A DNA stretch of 64,000 bases, from the NCBI GenBank assembly GCA_963755705.1, contig CAVWKW010000001.1:1736001-1800000 (forward strand). Reading direction: 5' to 3'. The DNA is from JBARDN01 sp963755705 (GTDB lineage Bacteria; Desulfobacterota; Binatia; Binatales; Binataceae). This document shows positions 56,529 to 64,000 of the stretch, one piece after another. The notes beneath the pieces are model-generated. The model made no database searches. It was not told the origin of the DNA and was given only the letters and a program-made list of their open reading frames with translations. A program made the translations under genes and the position numbers. How positions within the stretch are numbered: the stretch's first letter is position 1; every line of letters begins with the position of its first letter.

Positions 56529-57384
56529 GAACATGCAACGGCTGCTCTATCGGCTCATTACGGCGCCTGGCGGCGTTGCCGAAGGGCTCGGGCACGAGCG
56601 TGGGCTTCCGCGCGGCGGCCTCGGCGCGGTGATCGGCGGCGACGCTCGCATCACGCCCGCCGAGCGACTGAGTATTTACGCAAATATGTATTTCTTCCGA
56701 CTGCTGGAGGTCCTCAAAGAGGATTTCCCGGCGGTCGCCGCGGCGCTCGGAGAAGACAAGTTCCACAATCTCGTGACTGGATATTTGACTGAGTATCCGC
56801 CGACTGAGGCATCGGTGTTCTGGGCGGGCAGGTACCTGGCCGATTATCTGCGCACGCATCCGATTCGGGGCGAGTATCCGTATATTGCGGATCTGGCCGC
56901 GCTCGAGCGGGCGATCGTCGAGGTGTTCTGCGCCCGCGATACCACGGCGCTCGACGCCGCGGCGATGCGCTCGGTCGCGCCCGAAGGGTGGCCCAGCGTG
57001 CGGATGCGCGCGATAGCGGCGCTGCGAGTGCTCGAAACGGATTGGCGGGTCGCGTCAGCATTGCGCACGTTCGAGGCCGGCCGTGAACTCAAGGCGCCGG
57101 TCCGAGGTGCGAGCACGATCCTGGTTTGGCGGCGCGACGGCAAGGTGTTCTTTCGGGAGGTTGACGCATCCGAGGCGCGCGCAATCGCGAGGCTTCGACG
57201 GGGCGCCACGTTCGGAGCGATATGCGCGAGCTTTGTCGCCAAATCAGTGGCGCGCGATCCGGTCGCTGCAATCAATGCGATGCTCGTACGATGGCTGCGC
57301 GACGGGATCGTTGCGGATGCTCGATTGACGCGCGCCGGTGCTAAGCTTGGCGCACGCAAGCGGCGAGCCGTCGCGCGAAGTTGA
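56479..57384 (+). CDS. bufC: DUF2063-type bufferin partner protein BufC
   Basis: A 301-residue partner of MNIO enzymes, thought to bind the precursor and present it. LTPAERLSIYANMYFFRLLEVLKEDFPAVAAALGE (family core, first residues differ) and YLTEYPPTEASVFWAGRYLADYL are diagnostic DUF2063 blocks; the C-terminal half resembles a winged precursor-recognition domain. ATG 56479 is preceded by GGAG and overlaps bufB; ATG 56512 or 56533 are alternatives. The stop shares one base with the next start. Confidence 0.85.
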   Translation: MNPCTRNLLQSMPLQLKNMQRLLYRLITAPGGVAEGLGHERGLPRGGLGAVIGGDARITPAERLSIYANMYFFRLLEVLKEDFPAVAAALGEDKFHNLVTGYLTEYPPTEASVFWAGRYLADYLRTHPIRGEYPYIADLAALERAIVEVFCARDTTALDAAAMRSVAPEGWPSVRMRAIAALRVLETDWRVASALRTFEAGRELKAPVRGASTILVWRRDGKVFFREVDASEARAIARLRRGATFGAICASFVAKSVARDPVAAINAMLVRWLRDGIVADARLTRAGAKLGARKRRAVARS

Positions 57385-58481
57385 TGAACGCCACAGGGAT
57401 AACGATCGAGCGCGTCACCACGCGCGATGGATGCGAGGAATTCGCGCGTTTGCCGTACCATATTTATGCCGCGCGCGAGGCATGGTGGCCGCCCGACATC
57501 CAGGGCGAGATCGACATGATCACGCGCCGCACTCACTTCGCCGCCTATCTCGATCTCGAGGCGTTCTGCGCGCGACGGCGCGGGCGGATGGTCGCTCGCG
57601 TCAGCGCGGTTGTCAATCGCCGCTATATCGAACACTGGGACGAGCAGCTTGGGCAGCTCATTCATTTCGAGGCGTACGAGGGCGAAGAGGACGCCGCCGT
57701 CGCGATGCTGGAAGCCGCGTCGGATTCGCTTGGCGCGCGCGGAATGAAAGCGGCGCGCAGCGGCTTCGCCGCGTTCCTTGATTATCCGTACGCGGTCGAT
57801 GGCTACGGGCGCCTGCCCTCGTTCCTGCTCCGCGGCAATCCGCCGTATTACCATCGATGCTTCAAGCGGGCGGGTTTCGAAACCGAAAAAGGACAGACTG
57901 ACTACACTGCCGAGCTGCGTCCCGAATTGCTCGAGCGTTACCGGCGCTCGGTTGCGGCGGCCACGGCGGCCGGCGTCACAATCAAGAGCTGGCGTGAGTT
58001 CGGATTTCTGGCCGCAATCGACGCGTGGACCGAAGTGACTAATGCCGCGTTCACGCGTCATTGGGGATGGAACCCGGTCACCAAGACGGAAGTGCGCCCG
58101 ATGCTGATGTCGCTGTGGGAAAGCCCGGTGGCCGACCTATCGATGCTCGCGGTGATTGACGATGAGCCGGTGGGCGCGGTGTTTTCGGTGCCGGACTTGA
58201 GCCCGATGCTCGCGCAGGTGAGGCGGGGCGTCCGGCTGGAGCCGCATCGCGGCGGCGGCACCCGCGGCGCGCTGATCAATATCGGCGTAAAGGAAAGCGC
58301 GCGCGGACGCGGAATCGCAGCCGCGATGGCGTCGCAATCGTACCTAAAAATGGGCGAGCAGCGGATGCGCTATGCCGGCTACACTCTGGTGCTCGACGAC
58401 AACTGGGCCTCGCGCCGAACCGCCGAGAGCCTGGGTGCGCGTATCTCGGGAAATTTCGTCACCTACCGCCGCAACCTCTGA
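57384..58481 (+). CDS. GNAT-family acetyltransferase in the bufferin operon
   Basis: A 365-residue protein ending in a GNAT domain: NIGVKESARGRGIAAAMASQSYLK has the acetyl-CoA loop and GYTLVLDDNWASRRTAESLGARISG the following strand. The N-terminal 200 residues (FARLPYHIYAAREAWWPPD) match the large uncharacterised GNAT group. The start overlaps the bufC stop in TGATG, so the two are translationally coupled. Not a usual component of bufferin clusters; whether it modifies the peptide is unknown. Confidence 0.82.
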   Translation: MNATGITIERVTTRDGCEEFARLPYHIYAAREAWWPPDIQGEIDMITRRTHFAAYLDLEAFCARRRGRMVARVSAVVNRRYIEHWDEQLGQLIHFEAYEGEEDAAVAMLEAASDSLGARGMKAARSGFAAFLDYPYAVDGYGRLPSFLLRGNPPYYHRCFKRAGFETEKGQTDYTAELRPELLERYRRSVAAATAAGVTIKSWREFGFLAAIDAWTEVTNAAFTRHWGWNPVTKTEVRPMLMSLWESPVADLSMLAVIDDEPVGAVFSVPDLSPMLAQVRRGVRLEPHRGGGTRGALINIGVKESARGRGIAAAMASQSYLKMGEQRMRYAGYTLVLDDNWASRRTAESLGARISGNFVTYRRNL

Positions 58482-58494
58482 ACGAAGGTCCGCG

Positions 58495-58971
58495 ATGCTG
58501 AGCATGCGCATATTGGTGTTGTTCATCCACGTGACCGCCGTGATCGTCGCGCTCGGCGGCTCGCTCTTCAGCACCTTTGCGCTCACCCCGATCCTGGCCG
58601 GAGAGCTGGAGCCTGCCGCGCGGGTCAAAGTCGTGCGGCGCGTGGTGCGGCGCCTGGGAGTGATTGTGCTGAGCGCGCTGGTGATCCTGGTCGCGACCGG
58701 GATGCTGAACGTGCTGTATCTCGGCGCGATAAGCGTGCTGCTCGCGATCAAGCTGGTGCTGGTCGTGATCGTGATCGTGCTCGCGACTTATCAGTACGCG
58801 AATTTGGGCGCGCGCATCTGGCGGGTTTCGGAAAACGGTCCCGCGCCCGATCTGCCTCCGCTGCTGGCGCGCTTTCGCCGCGTGGGACTCGCGCAGGGAA
58901 TGATCGTGCTGGTTATCGTTTACCTGTCGCTCGGGCTGACTCGGGTGGCGGGACCGATCGCGATCGGATGA
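58495..58971 (+). CDS. CopD-like four-helix membrane protein
   Basis: 158 residues with four transmembrane helices. The first, ILVLFIHVTAVIVALGGSLFS, has the His and GG arrangement of CopD/copper-resistance-D and related heme- or copper-associated membrane proteins. GAAGG lies before ATG 58495. The next gene overlaps it by four bases. Copper link is inferred from family resemblance and the bufferin context. Confidence 0.65.
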   Translation: MLSMRILVLFIHVTAVIVALGGSLFSTFALTPILAGELEPAARVKVVRRVVRRLGVIVLSALVILVATGMLNVLYLGAISVLLAIKLVLVVIVIVLATYQYANLGARIWRVSENGPAPDLPPLLARFRRVGLAQGMIVLVIVYLSLGLTRVAGPIAIG

Positions 58972-59477
58972 AGCCCGCCTATCGAAAATGGCTGCGATGG
59001 CTTACCGTTATCGCGCTGGTCGCCGGAATCATCTCGACCTTAAGCTACGGCAGCGGCGCTCATCTGATCGTTCGATACATGGATCCGCCGCTGGGTAGAT
59101 GGTGGAACGAACATGAGTTTGCGCTGATGATCTTCGCGGCGGCCGCGCTGGGAATGCTCATTGCGATCCGAATCGGCGCGCGGCTTCTCGACGACGCCGC
59201 GGCGCGCGGCCGCGCTGCCGTAATTTCGATGATCGCCGGCGCGGTCGTGCTGATTCCGATCGCCCGAGTCGGAGCCGCACTCGGCCAGCTCGGATGGACC
59301 GGTGCGAATTCGTTCGACACCTACGCGATGAATTCGGTCGTTGACAAGGTTCTGATCGCGGGCGTTTACTTTCTTAAGGTCCTCTTCTTTGGACTCATAG
59401 CCGGACTCGCGATATTCGCGGTCGTCGCGATGGCGGTTTCAATCGCCGCTCCCGCGCAGCGCGAGGCTCCTCAATGA
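58968..59477 (+). CDS. Membrane protein of unknown function
   Basis: 169 residues with four hydrophobic segments (ITxx-type helix at 12-32, FALMIFAAAALGMLIAIRIGA, ISMIAGAVVLIPIARVGAAL, VLFFGLIAGLAIFAVVAMAV) and a periplasm-like loop WWNEHEF. It starts four bases inside the CopD-like gene and ends four bases inside the 2Fe-2S gene, linking the bufferin part to the molybdoenzyme part. Family not recognised. Confidence 0.7.
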   Translation: MKPAYRKWLRWLTVIALVAGIISTLSYGSGAHLIVRYMDPPLGRWWNEHEFALMIFAAAALGMLIAIRIGARLLDDAAARGRAAVISMIAGAVVLIPIARVGAALGQLGWTGANSFDTYAMNSVVDKVLIAGVYFLKVLFFGLIAGLAIFAVVAMAVSIAAPAQREAPQ

Positions 59478-60145
59478 AATCGAAATCCGGAAAAGACAAG
59501 GATCTCCGCAAGCTGCCGCTGAGCCGCCGCTCGTTCCTGAAGGGCGCCGCGCTGACCAGCGCCGGCGCTGTCGCTGCCGTCGCCACGCTCGGTCATCTCG
59601 CACACGCCGACGTATCCGCGCCGGTACTGCCCGAAGGGGTCGCGGAGCAACTGGGGCCAGGTCCGGTTGATATCGAGCTTAAAATAAACGGCGCGAGTCA
59701 CCATCTCGCAGTCGAGCCGCGCGTGACTCTCGTGCGCGCTCTGCGCGAGCATCTGGGAATGACCGGCACCAAGCTGGTCTGCGACCGGGGCTCGTGCGGC
59801 GCGTGCACCGTTCATCTCGACGGGCAGCCGGTCACGGCGTGCATGATGCTGGCGGTCGATGCGCGTGGCCATGAGATCACGACGATCGAGGGACTTGGAA
59901 ATCCGGATCGGATGCATCCGGTGCAGGACGCGTTCGTGCATACCGACGCGATGCAGTGCGGGTTCTGCACGCCGGGAATGGTGATGTCGATCGCGGCGGC
60001 GCTCGAGCAAAATCCCGCCGCCGACCTGGGCACGATCCGCCATTCAGTTGCCGGAAATATCTGTCGCTGCGGAACCTATCCTCATGTATTCGCGGCCGCA
60101 ATCAAGGTTGCGCGCGCCAACGGCGGCGCCAAGGGGAATGCGTGA
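59474..60145 (+). CDS. Tat-exported 2Fe-2S subunit of a molybdenum hydroxylase
   Basis: Small electron-transfer subunit of the xanthine dehydrogenase family, 223 residues. A twin-arginine signal (LSRRSFLKGAALTSAGAVAA) sends it to the periplasm. The plant-type cluster is bound by CDRGSCGACTVHLDG plus the Cys of VTAC, the second cluster by QCGFCTPGM and ICRCGTYPH. The layout matches PaoA of the periplasmic aldehyde oxidoreductase. It shares ATGA with the gene before and TGATG with the next. Confidence 0.93.
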   Translation: MKSKSGKDKDLRKLPLSRRSFLKGAALTSAGAVAAVATLGHLAHADVSAPVLPEGVAEQLGPGPVDIELKINGASHHLAVEPRVTLVRALREHLGMTGTKLVCDRGSCGACTVHLDGQPVTACMMLAVDARGHEITTIEGLGNPDRMHPVQDAFVHTDAMQCGFCTPGMVMSIAAALEQNPAADLGTIRHSVAGNICRCGTYPHVFAAAIKVARANGGAKGNA

Positions 60146-62361
60146 TGTCGCGGCGCGTAACGGTGAATCTCGGAATCTCCCAGGCGCCGCGCGAGGTCAC
60201 CGTCGTGATTCCCGACGATGAGCCGACCCCGTGGCAGCTCGGCGACAAGTTCACAATAGTCGGCGTGGAAACTCCGCGAGTTGACGGTCCGGCCAAAGCC
60301 ACCGGCACCGCGCATTACACCTACGATATCAACCTGCCCGGGATGCTCTACGGCGCGATTCTGCGCAGCCCGTATCCGCATGCGCATGCGAAGCGCGTGG
60401 ATCTCTCGGCGGCGCAGCGGCTTGCGGGAGTGCGCGCCGCGCTCCAGATTACCGATGGTGAGCTTCGCTTTGCCGGACAGGAGGTCGCCGCCGTCGCCGC
60501 GACGAGTTCGGATATCGCCGCAGACGCGATCCGCCTGATCAAAGTTGACTACGAGCCGCTGCCGTTCGTCGTCGAGATGGACGCCGCAGCGGCATCCGGC
60601 GCACCGGGCGTGTTCAGCGGCGCGAACCTGGGCAGCGCAAAAACTTCGAGCGAAGGCGATGTCGAGCGCGGGTTTTCACAGGCCGCGAACCGAATCGAGG
60701 CGACCTATACGACTCCGGTCCAGACGCACGTCTCGCTCGAGACCCACGGCGCGGTCGCCCAGTTCGAGGCCCGCGCGCTCACGGTATGGTGCTCGACCCA
60801 GGGCGTCTTCTCCGTGCGCGACGACCTGGCGGTGCTGTTCAATCTTCCGCCCGACAAGGTCCGCGTGATCAGCGAATATCTCGGCGGCGGCTTCGGATCG
60901 AAATTCGGCGCTACCCCGGACATTGTAATCGCCGCGCGGCTCGCCAAAGAAGCCGGTGCGCCGGTCAAGCTGATGCTCCCGCGTGCCGACGAGCATCTGG
61001 CGACCGGGAATCGTCCATGCTCCGAACAGAAAGTCCGCATGGGCGCCGACGCCAAGGGCAAGCTGGTCGCGATCGATCTCGTACAGCGCGGCAGCGGCGG
61101 AATCGGTGGCGGCTCGGGCAGCTCCGGTCCGTTCAAGTTGGTCTACCCGTGCGCCAACGTTCGCACTTCCGAAAGCAATGTCTATATGAACACCGGGCCC
61201 TCGTCGCCGATGCGCGCGCCCGGATGGCCGCAAGGCACTTTCGCGCTGGAAATGGCGATGGACGAACTGGCGCGCAAGGCCGGGATGGATCGGCTCGAGT
61301 TCCGCCGCGCGAACAACACCAATCCTATCCGCGCGATCGAGCTCGAGCTTGGCGCGCGCGCCTTCGGATGGACCCCGGACATCGCGGCGCAAAAAGACGG
61401 CGCGGCGAAAAAATCCACCGGACCCGTCCGCCGTGGAACCGGTCTGGCGTGCGCCGCGTGGCATGCGCTCGGAGCCTCGGGGCCGGAGGCGCTCGCGATT
61501 GCGCATCGCGACGGCCGCGTCGAGATTCGCTGCGGCACTCAGGATATCGGCACCGGCACGCGCACCGCGCTCGCCGTCGTCGCAGCCGAAGAGCTTGGCC
61601 TTCCGATCGCGCAAATCGCAACCGAGATCGGCGACACGCGCTATCCGTTCTCGCTGCCCTCGGGCGGCAGCATGAGCTCGCCGTCGAACACGCCAGCGAT
61701 CAGGCAGGCGGCGGCGCATCTGAAGGAGAAGCTGTTCAAGATCGCGGCGCCGATGCTCGGTGCGGAGCCCGCGGACCTCGAAGCGCGCGACGGCACAATC
61801 CGGGTGCGCTTCGATCCGTCGCGAAAAGTTGCATTTAAAGATTTATGCCGCCGGATTCCCGGCGATTCGATTTCCGCCGGCGGCGACCGGATTCCGAACT
61901 ACGCTTCTTATCGGCCCGATCAGGCCGGATGCCAGTTTGCCGAGGTCGAAGTCGATACCGAAACCGGAGTGGTCCGCGTCAAGCGCGTGGTCGCGGTCCA
62001 TGACGCCGGCACGATCATCGATCCGCTGACCTCGCGCAGCCAGATCAATGGCGGCGTGTTGATGGGAATCGGCTTTGCTCTGTTTGAAGACCGCCGGATG
62101 GATCCGAATCTCGGGCTGATGATGAATCCGACGATGGACGATTACAAAATGGTCGGCTCGCTCGACGTTCCGCAAATCGACGTGATGTTTCTGGACGTGA
62201 TAAACGGCGGCACCAACACCGGCGTGCTCGGAATCGGCGAGGTCGCACACGTTGCGAGCGCTGCCGCCGTCGCGTGCGCGGTTAGCGACGCGGTCGGCGC
62301 GCCCGTCCGCGAGTTGCCGCTGACGCCGGACAAAATTCTGGCCGCGCTGGGGCATGCGTGA
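60145..62361 (+). CDS. Molybdopterin-binding catalytic subunit of a xanthine dehydrogenase-family enzyme
   Basis: Catalytic subunit of 738 residues. YLGGGFGSKFGATPD, the cofactor-binding blocks SPMRAPGWPQGTFALEMAMDELA and GTQDIGTGTRTALA, and the C-terminal GIGEVAHVA with the catalytic Glu are seen in order. It has no signal of its own and probably travels with the Tat-carrying 2Fe-2S partner. It would hydroxylate an aldehyde or heterocycle; the substrate is unknown. Start ATG 60145 overlaps the previous stop. Confidence 0.93.
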   Translation: MSRRVTVNLGISQAPREVTVVIPDDEPTPWQLGDKFTIVGVETPRVDGPAKATGTAHYTYDINLPGMLYGAILRSPYPHAHAKRVDLSAAQRLAGVRAALQITDGELRFAGQEVAAVAATSSDIAADAIRLIKVDYEPLPFVVEMDAAAASGAPGVFSGANLGSAKTSSEGDVERGFSQAANRIEATYTTPVQTHVSLETHGAVAQFEARALTVWCSTQGVFSVRDDLAVLFNLPPDKVRVISEYLGGGFGSKFGATPDIVIAARLAKEAGAPVKLMLPRADEHLATGNRPCSEQKVRMGADAKGKLVAIDLVQRGSGGIGGGSGSSGPFKLVYPCANVRTSESNVYMNTGPSSPMRAPGWPQGTFALEMAMDELARKAGMDRLEFRRANNTNPIRAIELELGARAFGWTPDIAAQKDGAAKKSTGPVRRGTGLACAAWHALGASGPEALAIAHRDGRVEIRCGTQDIGTGTRTALAVVAAEELGLPIAQIATEIGDTRYPFSLPSGGSMSSPSNTPAIRQAAAHLKEKLFKIAAPMLGAEPADLEARDGTIRVRFDPSRKVAFKDLCRRIPGDSISAGGDRIPNYASYRPDQAGCQFAEVEVDTETGVVRVKRVVAVHDAGTIIDPLTSRSQINGGVLMGIGFALFEDRRMDPNLGLMMNPTMDDYKMVGSLDVPQIDVMFLDVINGGTNTGVLGIGEVAHVASAAAVACAVSDAVGAPVRELPLTPDKILAALGHA

Positions 62362-63347
62362 TGAACAAGTTCACGATCGTTACCCCCGCCGATCTTGCGC
62401 ACGCAAGCGCGATGCTCGCCGCCCCGAATCACGGCGCGATTGCGGGCGGGGTTAACGTCGTCGATCTGATGAAGCAGGACATCGCCAGTCACGCCACGTT
62501 GGTCAATCTGAAGGGCTTGCCGGAGCTTGAGGGAATCAAGTTTCAGCCTGACGGTTCGATGCGCCTGGGCGCGCTGGTGAAACTGCACGAGGTCGCGACG
62601 AATCCCGAGATTCAAAAACGCTTCACCGCGATCTCCGACGCGGCCGGCGAGGCCGCCACGCCGCAGATTCGCAATCTCGGCACGGTCGGCGGCAATCTGT
62701 TGCAGCGTCCGCGATGCTGGTATTTCCGCAATCCGCTGACCGTCTGTCTCAAGAAGGGCGGCGACAAGTGTTATTCGATCGGCGGGCTCAATCGCTACCA
62801 TGCGATCCTGGGGGGCGGCCCGTCGTATATTGTGCATCCCTCGAACCTCGCGCCGGCGCTCGTCGCGTTCGGTGCGAGCGCGCGAATAGTAGGGCCTGCG
62901 GGCGACCGCACGGTCGCGCTCGAGAAATTTTTCACGCTGCCCGAAGTCGATCCCAAGCGCGAAAATGATTTGCACGCCGGCGAGATAATCACCGAAGTGA
63001 TTGTGCCCGCGCCCGCACCCGGCAGCCGCAGCATCTACCTTGAAGTGCGCGAGAAGCAGAGCTTCGACTGGCCGCTGGCGAGCGTAGCGGTCGTGATAGT
63101 TCCCAACGGCAAATCGGTTCGCGACGCGCGGATCGTGATGGGCGCCGTCGCTCCGATTCCATGGCGCGCGCCGGATGCCGAGAAAGCGATCATCGGAGCG
63201 CCGCTGGATGCCGCTCGTGCGCGCGCCGCCGCCGAAGCAGCGCTGGCGACGGCGCAGCCGATGTCCGACAACGCGTACAAAGTCACGATCGCAAAGGTGA
63301 TAGTGCGCCGCGCGATATTGTCTGCGGGTGGAATCGCGGAGGTGTAA
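62361..63347 (+). CDS. FAD-binding subunit with 4Fe-4S-type insertion
   Basis: FAD subunit of the same enzyme, 328 residues. AIAGGVNVVDLMKQD and IRNLGTVGGNLLQRPRC form the FAD site. A loop with C119, C129 and C137 (RCWYFRNPLTVC ... DKCYSIGG) resembles the iron-sulfur loop of PaoB and 4-hydroxybenzoyl-CoA reductase beta, so an extra 4Fe-4S cluster is likely. TGATG overlap with the Moco gene. The gene order Fe-S, Moco, FAD differs from paoABC. Confidence 0.92.
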   Translation: MNKFTIVTPADLAHASAMLAAPNHGAIAGGVNVVDLMKQDIASHATLVNLKGLPELEGIKFQPDGSMRLGALVKLHEVATNPEIQKRFTAISDAAGEAATPQIRNLGTVGGNLLQRPRCWYFRNPLTVCLKKGGDKCYSIGGLNRYHAILGGGPSYIVHPSNLAPALVAFGASARIVGPAGDRTVALEKFFTLPEVDPKRENDLHAGEIITEVIVPAPAPGSRSIYLEVREKQSFDWPLASVAVVIVPNGKSVRDARIVMGAVAPIPWRAPDAEKAIIGAPLDAARARAAAEAALATAQPMSDNAYKVTIAKVIVRRAILSAGGIAEV

Positions 63348-63352
63348 CTACG

Positions 63353-63577
63353 ATGGCGACCGCCATTTCAACTTCATCGCCGCGGCAATTCTGCGGATTG
63401 CTCCGCACCAAGACCGCTTACTATCGCACTCCCGACGGCGCGCGGATGTTCGATCCTGAGAGCAATACCGCCTGCTACACCTGCCTGAATACTCAGCGTC
63501 CGTACGGCCCCGACGGCGAGCCTGCCGATGCAGACTCCTGCGGCCCGAGCCGCGGATGCTATGAAGAGGAGCGATAA
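63353..63577 (+). CDS. Small five-cysteine protein linked to the molybdoenzyme
   Basis: Seventy-four residues with Cys at 14, 41, 44, 63 and 69 (FCG, CYTC, SCG, GCY). There is no signal peptide. It starts five bases after the FAD gene and the cupin follows at one base, so it is firmly within the operon. The spacing could hold a metal site or serve in maturation. Not recognised; the longer frame reaching back into the FAD gene is rejected. Confidence 0.6.
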   Translation: MATAISTSSPRQFCGLLRTKTAYYRTPDGARMFDPESNTACYTCLNTQRPYGPDGEPADADSCGPSRGCYEEER

Positions 63578-63578
63578 C

Positions 63579-64000
63579 ATGGGAGCAGTACAAGCCGAGC
63601 AACTGGGATCGGTCGCGACCCGCACGCTTTTCGAGAACGACGACGTGCGCGTGTGGGAAATGGATTTGCAGCCGGGCGAGGTCTGCGGGCTGCATCACCA
63701 TACGCTCGACTACGTGCTGTTCATTCTCTCGAGCGCGTCGGTCGGCGCGCTGCGCCGCGGCGAGAATCCTCCTGGCGGAAAGCCGCGCGGCTTTCCGCTG
63801 CACGCGCGTGCGACCTACTTCGTGCCGGCCGGCGGAATCGAGAGCGCGCACAACGTCGGCACGACGCGCTTTCATGAAGCGCTGTTCGAGCTCAAGCGGC
63901 CCGCAAAGCGCGGCGCCGAGCGCCTGGGTTTCGTCGGATGCGAGGCGGTTGCGGGACGCGAGCCGGAACCCGGGACGATTACGATTCTCGATAACGATCG
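63579..64000 (+). CDS. Cupin-domain protein, truncated by window end
   Basis: The first 140 residues of a beta-barrel protein. CGLHHHTLDYVLFIL carries the metal-binding His cluster of the cupin motif and YFVPAGGIESAHNVG the second motif with its His. The frame is still open at base 64000. It starts one base after the five-Cys gene. Cupins of this simple type bind a metal for dioxygenase or isomerase chemistry or act as small-molecule binders; role here unknown. Confidence 0.8.
   Translation, partial: MGAVQAEQLGSVATRTLFENDDVRVWEMDLQPGEVCGLHHHTLDYVLFILSSASVGALRRGENPPGGKPRGFPLHARATYFVPAGGIESAHNVGTTRFHEALFELKRPAKRGAERLGFVGCEAVAGREPEPGTITILDND

Overview
The window is a GC-rich stretch of a Gram-negative chromosome. 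The Gram-negative call rests on an LpxL/HtrB-type lipid A acyltransferase, Tat and Sec signal peptides and periplasmic enzymes. The translation cluster rimP-nusA-ylxR-infB-ylxP-rbfA-truB-rpsO-pnp, the separate PurS/PurQ/PurL subunits, and the many SDR and acyl-CoA-type enzymes suit a deltaproteobacterial lineage (Desulfobacterota/Binatota-like). That placement is inference from gene content and order, not from a marker gene. There is no rRNA, CRISPR array, recognisable tRNA or prophage.

Layout. 1-1366: 3' part of a group II intron (maturase ORF plus domain V/VI RNA). 1386-8895: a secreted beta-sandwich protein, a KefB-like antiporter, a small catabolic cluster (PhyH dioxygenase, acyl-CoA-dehydrogenase-like flavoprotein, two SDRs) and a PlsC acyltransferase. 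9025-10997: a 61-aa membrane protein, a four-cluster ferredoxin, a secreted Cys-containing protein, and a convergent FTR1 iron permease with a Fur-box-like palindrome. 11242-14117: two small unknowns, 3-hydroxyacyl-CoA dehydrogenase, a lone RAM domain, a VOC protein and GreA. 14338-18660: a very large secreted G8-domain protein broken by two compensating frameshifts, then a strong terminator. 18825-31828: a zinc-ribbon protein, sugar-nucleotide and envelope genes (glgC, lpxL-like, phosphomannomutase, manC), SDRs, a CPBP protease, a MaoC hydratase pair, a GH57 enzyme and acs.

32163-43403 is the conserved transcription/translation/RNA-decay cluster, with a promoter and terminator-like hairpin before rimP and structured leaders before rpsO and pnp, followed by an M16 protease. 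43592-46872 holds a GNAT-like protein, dUTPase and an NHL-repeat protein. 47213-54348 is a purine operon purB-purC-purS-purQ-purL-purF.

The most unusual part is 54371-64000. A molybdate/tungstate-type ABC permease is divergent from a bufferin-type RiPP operon: BufA2-like Cys-rich precursor, MNIO/DUF692 enzyme BufB and DUF2063 partner BufC. That operon runs on without a break, mostly by 1-4 nt stop/start overlaps, through a GNAT enzyme, two small membrane proteins, a Tat-exported three-subunit molybdenum hydroxylase (2Fe-2S, Moco and FAD subunits), a 74-aa five-Cys protein and a cupin cut by the window end. A metal-buffering RiPP translationally chained to a periplasmic molybdoenzyme is the best candidate here for an undescribed system.
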